Positions 1 through 6,189 of a stretch of DNA of 34,122 bases are shown here, one piece after another (within the stretch, counting starts at the first letter, position 1; every line of letters begins with the position of its first letter). Where the stretch lies: contig JAFWDM010000025.1 in NCBI GenBank assembly GCA_017513005.1, forward strand, positions 1-34,122. The letters are read 5' to 3'. A program made the translations under genes and the position numbers. This DNA is from Lachnospiraceae bacterium (GTDB lineage Bacteria > Bacillota > Clostridia > Lachnospirales > Lachnospiraceae). Below the pieces are notes generated by a model that was not told the origin of the DNA, did no database searches, and worked only from the letters and a program-made list of their open reading frames with translations.

Positions 1-1
1 C

Positions 2-43
2 AAGGACTTATGCTACATCCCGGATATGAAGCACGACCAATAA
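2..43 (+). CDS. Possible 3' end of a gene entering from the left edge
   Basis: One plus-strand frame is open from the window edge and ends at TAA 41-43, reading KDLCYIPDMKHDQ. The composition looks protein-like, and a 10-bp hairpin follows shortly after. Thirteen codons are far too few to identify a family, and another frame is also open here, so this is only a possibility. Confidence 0.22.
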   Translation, partial: KDLCYIPDMKHDQ

Positions 44-64
44 CAACAAGGGATACCCGGGGCT

Positions 65-88
65 CTCAAAATCGTCCACGATTTTGAG
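65..88. other. Perfect 10-bp stem-loop
   Basis: CTCAAAATCG (65-74) and CGATTTTGAG (79-88) pair perfectly around a TCCA loop. No U-tract follows directly, so a rho-independent terminator is not clearly supported. It may end transcription of whatever enters from the left, or be a protein or repeat site. Confidence 0.4.
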
Positions 89-183
89 TCACCACAGCGG
101 ATCCCTATATAAAAACACTGAGTTTCACGGATTCAGGTTTTTTTCATTTAGGAATTCTCACGAAATGCCTCCTTCGAACACAG

Positions 184-227
184 AAAAACCGGGTGTGGTC
201 CGGGGGAGGCCCCCGTTTCACACCCGG
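184..227 (-). terminator. Rho-independent terminator downstream of the MATE gene
   Basis: CCGGGTGTG (189-197) pairs with CACACCCGG (219-227). A second hairpin, CGGGGG/CCCCCG (201-215), is nested inside. Read on the minus strand the stem is followed at once by TTTTT (184-188), the usual terminator layout for the minus-strand gene ending at 431. The inner GGGGG...CCCCCGTTTCAC core resembles repeats at 22612, 25992 and 29785. Confidence 0.75.
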
Positions 228-272
228 TAATCCGGTTTGTATACAGTTTTGTTTACAGCATCCGATTCCTGT

Positions 273-344
273 TTTTATTCTTCATCGCGCAATACCCATG
301 ATTTCATTCGTCGGATACGCGCGCAAAAAAAGAGAAGCTCGCTT
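273..344 (+). mobile_element. Degraded IS200/IS605-like end hairpin (copy 1, inverted relative to copy 2)
   Basis: About 71 bp here match, in reverse complement and with scattered substitutions, the segment 25805-25875. Shared blocks include ATTCTTCATCGCGCAATACC and GGATACGCGCGCAAAAA. The other copy keeps a clear hairpin (CCCGTGAC TTCA GTCGTGGG) of the kind found at ends of IS200/IS605 elements and related palindromic MITEs. No transposase or TnpB gene is present in the window, so this would be a remnant or a non-autonomous element. The family assignment is inferred; the repeat itself is directly visible. Confidence 0.55.
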
Positions 345-370
345 CATCGTAGGTACAATCCCGCGGCGTC

Positions 371-491
371 CTATGCCCTTGCGTGGCAGTCTCCTGGATA
401 TCCGCATGCACAGCCGGCTCCCGGGTCATCCTATGCCCTTACGCGGGCAGTCTCCTGGATATCCGCATGCACAGCCGGCTCCCGGGTCATC
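371..491. repeat. 60/61-bp tandem duplication of the 3' end of the MATE gene
   Basis: 371-430 and 431-491 are nearly identical; they differ by a substitution and a one-base indel near CTTRCG(C)GGCAG. The upstream copy (431-491, read on minus) encodes the last 19 residues and stop codon of the MATE protein. The second copy lies just after the stop and is not translated as part of the gene. Confidence 0.92.
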
Positions 492-1897
492 GCCATCCAG
501 CTCTCTCCGGCGGAAAGTTCCCTGTAGGTCCGCAGGATCAGGACCGCCGCGATGACAAAGGTCAAAAGATCGGAGACGGGCATGGAGTACAGAACGCCGT
601 CCAGTCCGAAGAAGACCGGCAGGATCAGGGCAAACCCCACGCCGAAGACGATCTCGCGGATCATGGACAGAGCTGTGGATTCCGCCGCCTTGCCGATGGA
701 CTGGAGGAAAATGAAGGTGGCCTTGTTGACGCAGGCGAAAATGATCATGCAGAGGTAGGTGCGGAAGGCGCGGACAGCAAATTCCGTGTAGAAGCTGCTC
801 TCATTGGCGGCTCCGAAGATCCCGATCAACTGCAGGGGCAGGAGCTCCACGATGCAGAGGGCGACGGCTCCGACAGCGGCCTCCGCCAGCAGGAGTTTTG
901 TGAACAGCTCGCGGACGCGGTCCTTGAGACCGGCGCCCATGTTAAAGCCGACGATCGGGATGCAGCCCGCAGCCATGCCGACGACGATCGAGATGACGAT
1001 CTGGAAAAATTTCATGACGATGCCGACCACGGCCATGGGGATCTGGGCATACTGGGCTTGGCCGAATACCGGGTCCATGGCGCCGTATTTGCGGATCATG
1101 TTGTTGATGGCTGCCATGGCCGCGACCAGGGAGATCTGTGACATGAAGCTCGTGGCGCCCAGGACCAGGACCCTGCGGGCGACCTTGCCCTCGATCCGGA
1201 AATCCGCCCGCTCCGGACGGACCTGTTTCATGTGGATCAGGTACCAGACCGCGAAGGCTGCTGTCACGACCTGGCCCGCGACTGTGGCGACTGCGGCACC
1301 CATCATGCCCCAGCCGAAGCCGAAAATAAAGAGCGGGTCCAGGATCATGTTCAGGATCGCGCCCGCCAGGGTCGTCGCCATGGCAAAGCGCGGGCTGCCG
1401 TCCGCCCGGATGACGGGATTCATGGCCTGTCCGAACATATAAAAAGGAACGCCCAGCGTGATATAAAAGAAATATTCCTTCGCGTACCGGAAGGTCTCCT
1501 CATTGACTGTCCCGCCGAACATGGTGACGATCTGGTCGCTGAAAATCAGGTAAAGGGCACTCAGGGCCAGGCTGGCTGCCACCGTCATGACAACGGCATT
1601 GCCGACGCTTTTTTTCGCGCTGTCCGCCTTTCCCATGCCCAGACTCAGGCTCACAAAGGCGCAGCAGCCGTCGCCGATCATGACCGCGATAGCCAGGGCA
1701 ATCACCGTCAGAGGAAAAATAACCGTATTGGCAGCGTTGCCGTAGGACCCCAGATAGCTGGCGTTGGCGATAAAGATCTGGTCAACGATATTGTAGAGTG
1801 CCCCGACCAGCAGGGAAATGATGCAGGGGATCGAATATCTCCGCATCAGCACACCGATGCGCTCCTCCCCCAGAAACCGGTTCAGTGTCTTTTCCAT
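431..1897 (-). CDS. MATE family multidrug/toxin efflux transporter
   Basis: This is an integral membrane exporter of the MATE superfamily, expected to move organic cations or drugs out of the cell using a Na+ or H+ gradient. The 488-residue product has the family length of about 450-490 and about twelve hydrophobic segments in two halves. It opens with MEKTLNRFLGEERIGVLMRRYSIPCI and has a typical mid-first-half stretch, NPVIRADGSPRFAMATTL (about residues 160-177). I start at 1897 because GGAGGTAAAT sits directly before that ATG; an in-frame ATG at 1909 overlaps the ribosome site. The hydrophilic C-terminal tail (TREPAVHADIQETARVRA) is encoded by a segment duplicated just downstream of the stop. 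The gene stands alone, with a terminator at 184-227. The substrate cannot be read from sequence. Confidence 0.95.
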   Translation of the reverse strand: MEKTLNRFLGEERIGVLMRRYSIPCIISLLVGALYNIVDQIFIANASYLGSYGNAANTVIFPLTVIALAIAVMIGDGCCAFVSLSLGMGKADSAKKSVGNAVVMTVAASLALSALYLIFSDQIVTMFGGTVNEETFRYAKEYFFYITLGVPFYMFGQAMNPVIRADGSPRFAMATTLAGAILNMILDPLFIFGFGWGMMGAAVATVAGQVVTAAFAVWYLIHMKQVRPERADFRIEGKVARRVLVLGATSFMSQISLVAAMAAINNMIRKYGAMDPVFGQAQYAQIPMAVVGIVMKFFQIVISIVVGMAAGCIPIVGFNMGAGLKDRVRELFTKLLLAEAAVGAVALCIVELLPLQLIGIFGAANESSFYTEFAVRAFRTYLCMIIFACVNKATFIFLQSIGKAAESTALSMIREIVFGVGFALILPVFFGLDGVLYSMPVSDLLTFVIAAVLILRTYRELSAGESWMAMTREPAVHADIQETARVRA

Positions 1898-1980
1898 ATT
1901 TACCTCCATGTTGAAGCTCTTGAAGTCCGGCAGGACCTGCAGATCTTTCTGAATGATTCAGCGACAGATCCCTGTGCCAT

Positions 1981-2102
1981 CAGACAGACTCCGTGGACCA
2001 GTGCGATGTTCTGCGATGTAACAGACAGGTCCCTATTCCGTCAGGCAGACTCTGTGGACCAGTGCGATGTTCTGCGATGTAACAGACAGGTCTCTATTCC
2101 GT
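1981..2102. repeat. 61-bp tandem repeat, two copies plus partial flanks
   Basis: 1981-2041 and 2042-2102 share nearly every base (core TGGACCAGTGCGATGTTCTG). A partial third copy starts at 2103 and a decayed partial copy precedes 1981. The array lies upstream of the MATE gene, between 1897 and the terminator at 2191. Apart from these two elements I see nothing else in 1898-2329. Confidence 0.9.
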
Positions 2103-2185
2103 CAGGCAGACTTCCTTGTGAAAAACAACAGTTTTCAGGACAGCCGGACTTACGCCAGAGGAGGCAGCACACTTTCCCGTATACA

Positions 2186-2240
2186 AAAACAACGACGTGA
2201 AGCAGACAACCGGATTTACGCAGGTCTGCTACACGTCGTT
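2186..2240 (-). terminator. Large stem-loop terminator after the small unknown gene
   Basis: AACGACGTGAAGCAGAC (2191-2207) pairs with GTCTGCTACACGTCGTT (2224-2240), with one A-A mismatch and a 16-base loop. On the minus strand the stem is followed by GTTTTTG. The gene ending at 2330 reads towards it. The plus side also carries a T-rich stretch, so it may work in both directions. Confidence 0.7.
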
Positions 2241-2329
2241 ATGGTTTTTATACAACTTCCGGAATTATTTTGCAAGCGAAATGATTGTCCCGATTTCGGA
2301 ACATTTTCTGTGTCAGCGGCCGGCTCCGC

Positions 2330-2656
2330 CTATTCTTCTTCATCTTCCCTGTCATCTTCTCCGTCATCCGTTCCCAGGCCGTAATAGAGCAGCCGGTTAT
2401 AGGCGGCATTGGCCGCTTCACTGGCCTTTTTCTCCCGCCAGGCGTCGATCTCCGACCGGATGGCCAGCATTTCGTCGATGACCAGCTCCTCGCTCCGGGG
2501 CTTCACATGATAGAGATAGGATGTCATCCTGTCTATGGCCCTCGGGCTGCCCAGATGCTTCGCGATCATCTCCCCCAGGACAGGGTTGAAACCAAGATCC
2601 TTGAGAGAAGAAACAAGCTGGTCACGGGCGCACGACCATTCTTTTCTGTGGTCCAT
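2330..2656 (-). CDS. Small conserved-looking protein of unknown function
   Basis: I do not recognise a named family. The 108-residue product is soluble and mostly helical, with SLKDLGFNPVLGEMIAKHLGSP near the N-terminus, a charged middle (EELVIDEMLAIRSEIDAWREKKASEAANAAYNRLLYYGL) and a very acidic tail (GTDDGEDDREDEEE). No signal peptide or membrane segment is visible. Coding character is good over the whole length and a terminator follows at 2186-2240. The start is uncertain: the ATG at 2656 has AGGAG 13 bases upstream, which is long, and in-frame ATGs also exist at 2695 and 2707. It is probably a cytoplasmic accessory protein; no partner can be inferred from context. Confidence 0.7.
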   Translation of the reverse strand: MDHRKEWSCARDQLVSSLKDLGFNPVLGEMIAKHLGSPRAIDRMTSYLYHVKPRSEELVIDEMLAIRSEIDAWREKKASEAANAAYNRLLYYGLGTDDGEDDREDEEE

Positions 2657-2947
2657 CTGTGTACATACACTCCTGTGAAACAAGCGTCGGGACATCGACT
2701 CTGTCAAAAGGCATTTTCAGTGCGCAGTCTCCGCCCCGCTTTTGTTCGGTACAGGAGTCCTCCCGTTAAGAATTTCGACAGTTAAAATGTGGATCCCACC
2801 CTCACCTGACTTCATAGAAGCCGCACACATAGATCCTGCTCTGTCCCTGCCGGTAAATCGTGAAGCGGTTCGAATAAAATTGTATGGCCTGGCTGCCTGG
2901 CCCGGCGCTTACACTGTGTACGGCTTCTCATCCTACGTGCTTTTTGC

Positions 2948-4249
2948 TCATTTCCGCCCATGGCACTTCTTGTATTTTTTGCCGGAGCCGCAGGGGCAGG
3001 GATCATTGGGCATGATCTTCTTTGCATTCCTCTTGTAGGTCACTGCGCCCTCCGCAAGATAGACGGGCTGCTTCTTTGCGTCGCGCAGGTTCTGACAAAC
3101 CTGATCCAGCTCAGCCGCGATCACCTGTCTGTCCGTGCCAGCCTTGACCAGCTTCTCCTCCTCCAGGCGGTCCAGGATACGTTCCCGGATCTTCTCCGGA
3201 CCGAAGGTCTGTAGCTGGTCCAGGAATGTCACTGTCTGCTTATAGGTATAGGGATAGTGTTCCGCGACGTAAAGGAAGTTCTCCGCATATTCGTCGGCAC
3301 AGCGGGACATGTACCACTCATGTCCCAGACGGGTCGCGAGGTCTTCCCTCTTACTGTCTTCACTCTGCGAGGAGATTTCCGCAGACAGGAAGGACTCCAT
3401 GAAAGCATCCACTTCTTTGTCCTCGTGGTAGCGGTAGGACTCCTCCGCCCGATAGGCGTCTTCAATAATATAGTATCCGGGGCTGTCGGCCAGGTATCCC
3501 GCCTCCTCCACGTTCTTTACAAAGTTCACGAAGAGACCGCGGAAGACCGGGACCGTCAGAAGAGTGCTCCAATAGGCGATATTGCTGGTCAGATGGCTCT
3601 TCAGCGCATCGGTCATCTCTATTTTTTCCAGAAAGCGTTTGTAGAGGTCCAGGTCTTCCGGAAGTTCCGGCAGGTAGAGGGCGGCATCCAGATAGATCAG
3701 GTTGCAGAAGCAGCCGTCCACATTCTCCGGCGATGCCGGCTCTCCGGTCCTCTCCCACCAAGCGATCTCCGCCCGGTAGGCCTCCCGGGCCTTGCGGCGG
3801 TTCCCTGTATTCTCATAGCAGTCACCCAGGGTGGAATAATAGAAGGGATGATGTTCCTCCTCCTCCGGATCCGCCTTCTGCAATTCCCGGATGGCCTCCT
3901 GGTAACGGCCGAGCGCATGGAAGCAGATGCCATGTGATATTCGTGCGAAGTTTTTGTCAGGCTCTTTTTCCAGAAGCTCCCGGAAACTCTGCTCCGCCGC
4001 CTCATATTTTCTCTCCGACAGCTGCGCCCTCCCCAGGATCATGAGCGCGTCCACATTGCCCGGGTCCTTCGCAAGGATCCCGCTGCAGATCTCCGCCGCC
4101 TTCCCGTAATCCTCCTCATATTCACTGTAAAGCGCCTGCCGGATCGATTCCCGGGTCACAAGGGGAAGCTGGGCGCAATATTCATCCACTTCCTGCACAA
4201 AATCATTGAATTCCGGTTTCACGGTCAGATGTCTCTTTTCTGTCGGCAT
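2948..4249 (-). CDS. TPR-repeat protein with C-terminal SEC-C zinc motif
   Basis: The 433-residue cytoplasmic protein begins with an acidic helical region, then tetratricopeptide-like repeats (about residues 45-165; AAEICSGILAKDPGNVDALMILGRAQL, YEAAEQSFRELLEKEP, YQEAIRELQKADP). A helical central domain without a recognised family follows. The C-terminus, PNDPCPCGSGKKYKKCHG, is a textbook SEC-C motif with the CxC...CH zinc ligands known from SecA and many stand-alone proteins. TPRs mediate protein-protein contacts and SEC-C domains bind zinc and often ribosomes or SecB, so an adaptor or chaperone-like role is inferred. The start at 4249 (MPTEKRH) is preferred because AGGAGG lies 10 bases before it; an in-frame ATG at 4279 lies upstream of that site. 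Confidence 0.85.
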   Translation of the reverse strand: MPTEKRHLTVKPEFNDFVQEVDEYCAQLPLVTRESIRQALYSEYEEDYGKAAEICSGILAKDPGNVDALMILGRAQLSERKYEAAEQSFRELLEKEPDKNFARISHGICFHALGRYQEAIRELQKADPEEEEHHPFYYSTLGDCYENTGNRRKAREAYRAEIAWWERTGEPASPENVDGCFCNLIYLDAALYLPELPEDLDLYKRFLEKIEMTDALKSHLTSNIAYWSTLLTVPVFRGLFVNFVKNVEEAGYLADSPGYYIIEDAYRAEESYRYHEDKEVDAFMESFLSAEISSQSEDSKREDLATRLGHEWYMSRCADEYAENFLYVAEHYPYTYKQTVTFLDQLQTFGPEKIRERILDRLEEEKLVKAGTDRQVIAAELDQVCQNLRDAKKQPVYLAEGAVTYKRNAKKIMPNDPCPCGSGKKYKKCHGRK

Positions 4250-4343
4250 CGTATCATTTCCTCCTGATGAATCATTCATAATGTCACAGAACCATTATAC
4301 CCCAGGGATCAGGTCCTGCGGCGATTTTTCTAAGATTTCCAGG

Positions 4344-4550
4344 TTTCCCTCTATGGTTCATTTCAGATTTCCCTCTATGGTTCATTTCAGCTTTCCCTCC
4401 CTGGTTCATTCCAGGTTTCCTTCTATGATTCATTCCAGGTTTCCTTCTACGGATCATTCCAGATTATACTTTACGGTCTATTCTGAGTTTCATTCCATAT
4501 TTTACTTTATGGTTTATTCTAAGGTTCATTCTAAGGTTCATCTAAGTTTC
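4344..4550. repeat. 24-bp intergenic tandem array, six clear copies then decay
   Basis: Successive units start at 4344, 4368, 4392, 4416, 4440 and 4464, with consensus TTTCCYTCTATGGTTCATTC. The first two units are almost identical and later ones diverge steadily, ending in loose TTCATTCTAAGG repeats up to about 4550. The array fills the gap between the divergent TPR gene and the VTC operon, so the promoters of both must lie in or beside it. One frame through it is open because the unit lacks a stop codon there; I do not regard it as coding. Confidence 0.9.
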
Positions 4551-4591
4551 ATGTGAAATAATCTCCTTGCTTCAGGTGCGATGGAGATCGT

Positions 4592-5362
4592 ATGAAATCG
4601 TACCTGCAGACAGTTTCAGCTTCGAAACAGGCCGATGAAGGAGAGGTGGTGATACAGGTGCAAACCAATACAGCAGAGAAAAATGAGATCCACTACCGCC
4701 ATGAGTGGAAGCATGAGATCTCGTGGTCAGATCTGATCTCCATCCGGCAGAGGCTCCGGGCCATTGCTGAACCGGACCCTCATGCCGTGGATGGCAGATA
4801 CCTGATCCGGAGCCTGTATTTTGACAATTTGAACGACAAGGCGCTCCGGGAGAAGATCGACGGCGTAAACAGGCGGGAGAAGTTCAGGATCCGCTACTAT
4901 AATGGCGACCCCGGGTCTGTGATCCACCTGGAGAAAAAAAGCAAGCTCAACGGCCTGGGGACCAAGTACTCCGCTCCGCTGACAATGGACCAGGCACAAA
5001 AGATCGTGAACGGCGAGATCGACTGGATGCTCCGCTCGCCGCACTCTCTGATCCAGGAGCTCTACTGCAAGATGCGGTACCAGGGAATGCGGCCCATGAC
5101 GATCGTTGACTATACCCGGGAGCCCTTTATTTACGGCCCCGGCAATGTCCGGGTCACCTTTGACTATGATATCCGGACAGGATTGAAGTCCACGGACTTC
5201 CTCGATCCCGATTGCGTGACGGTCCCGGCCGGCGACGCGGGCATTATCCTGGAGGTCAAGTGGGACGCCTATCTGCCTTCGATCATCAGGGACGCCGTCC
5301 AGACCCCCGGAAGAAGGGTCTGCGCCTTTTCCAAGTACGCCCAGTGCAGGATCTACGACTGA
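4592..5362 (+). CDS. VTC-domain polyphosphate polymerase-like protein
   Basis: The 256-residue protein matches the VTC domain, a tunnel-shaped fold that in yeast Vtc4 makes polyphosphate from ATP. Visible family residues are the basic strand HEWKHEI (37-43), RSLYFDN (73-79), REKFRIRYYN (95-104), HLEKKSK (112-118), VDYTREPF (172-179), RVTFDYDIRT (187-196) and ILEVKWD (219-225), which supply the Lys/Arg lining and the metal-binding Glu. No membrane segment is present, so the active site is probably cytoplasmic. It is first in a three-gene unit with DUF4956 and a beta-helix surface protein, a pairing seen in other clostridia. The start is uncertain: ATG 4592 has GGAG five bases upstream, but family proteins usually begin close to the HEWKHEI strand, so a GTG at 4658 is possible. 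Polymerase activity is inferred from family. Confidence 0.9.
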   Translation: MKSYLQTVSASKQADEGEVVIQVQTNTAEKNEIHYRHEWKHEISWSDLISIRQRLRAIAEPDPHAVDGRYLIRSLYFDNLNDKALREKIDGVNRREKFRIRYYNGDPGSVIHLEKKSKLNGLGTKYSAPLTMDQAQKIVNGEIDWMLRSPHSLIQELYCKMRYQGMRPMTIVDYTREPFIYGPGNVRVTFDYDIRTGLKSTDFLDPDCVTVPAGDAGIILEVKWDAYLPSIIRDAVQTPGRRVCAFSKYAQCRIYD

Positions 5363-5460
5363 CCGGTTCCTGACAAAAGGACAACCCGGTGCAGGAACTT
5401 AAAGCCTATCGGTGCAGGATACATATGGTTTAAACCGTTCAGAAAGTAAGGAGTATAAAA

Positions 5461-6132
5461 ATGACATTCTCGGATATTTTCAAATCAAGTTTTCTTTCCA
5501 ATGTTGCGGCAGTGAGTATGCTGGATATGGTGCTGGCCATGGTCCTGGCTTTTGGACTGGGCATATTCATCTATCTGATCTATAAAAAGACCTATGCGGG
5601 TGTCATGTACTCGTCCACCTTCGGTGTGACCCTGGTAGCCCTCACCATGATCACGACGCTGGTGATCCTGGCTGTGACCAGCAACGTCGTTCTTTCTCTC
5701 GGCATGGTCGGCGCCCTGTCCATCGTCCGTTTCAGGACCGCCATCAAGGAGCCCCTGGACATCGCGTTTCTCTTCTGGTCCATCGCCGGAGGCATCGTCC
5801 TCGCAGCAGGGATGATCCCCCTGGCCATCTTCGGCAGTGTTTTGATCGGTCTGATCATTCTGTTTTTCGCCAATCGCAAGGAGAGCTCCAATCCCTACAT
5901 CATTGTCCTGGACTGCCAGGATCACGCCAGTGAAGAGAAGGCCATGGCTTTCCTTAAAGAAAAGACCAGTAAATGCAATGTCAAGAGCAAAACAGCCCGC
6001 AAGGGAAGCGTAGAACTGAATCTTGAGGTCAGGCTCAAAGAGGACAACACGGATTTCGTCAACCAGCTGTCAGAGATGGACGGCGTGGGCAGCGCAGTGC
6101 TGGTGAGCTACAACGGCGACTACATGGGCTGA
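5461..6132 (+). CDS. DUF4956 integral membrane protein
   Basis: The 223-residue protein has four or five hydrophobic segments (about 19-41, 53-73, 76-91 and 102-136) followed by a soluble domain of about 85 residues (NPYIIVLDCQDHASEEKAMAF...GVGSAVLVSYNGDYMG). The conserved stretch MVGALSIVRFRTAIKEPLDI (82-101) is characteristic of DUF4956. The biochemical role is not established. Regular co-occurrence of this family with VTC-domain genes suggests it is the membrane partner of the polymerase, perhaps for export or as an anchor; that is inference. AAGGAG stands seven bases before the ATG. It lies 98 bases after the VTC gene and 57 bases before the surface-protein gene, on the same strand with no terminator between. 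Confidence 0.92.
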   Translation: MTFSDIFKSSFLSNVAAVSMLDMVLAMVLAFGLGIFIYLIYKKTYAGVMYSSTFGVTLVALTMITTLVILAVTSNVVLSLGMVGALSIVRFRTAIKEPLDIAFLFWSIAGGIVLAAGMIPLAIFGSVLIGLIILFFANRKESSNPYIIVLDCQDHASEEKAMAFLKEKTSKCNVKSKTARKGSVELNLEVRLKEDNTDFVNQLSEMDGVGSAVLVSYNGDYMG

Positions 6133-6189
6133 TCGACTGGATGATCGACTATACAGCCTGATCTTCAGGATCTTCAGGAGGTAAAAACA

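Noticed and set aside
1232..2200. Plus-strand open frame (322 codons) opposite the MATE gene
   Set aside because: His/Gln/Asp-rich shadow; it runs through the 61-bp repeat and has no motif.
2816..2944. Minus-strand open stretch ending ...RIYVCGFYEVR before the small unknown gene
   Set aside because: About 41 codons, protein-like, but no start codon after the upstream stop; it could be a gene remnant but is not supportable.
4206..4556. Plus-strand open frame encoding FPSMVHFR octapeptide repeats
   Set aside because: The 24-bp unit merely lacks stops in this frame; it starts inside the TPR gene antisense and has no ribosome site.
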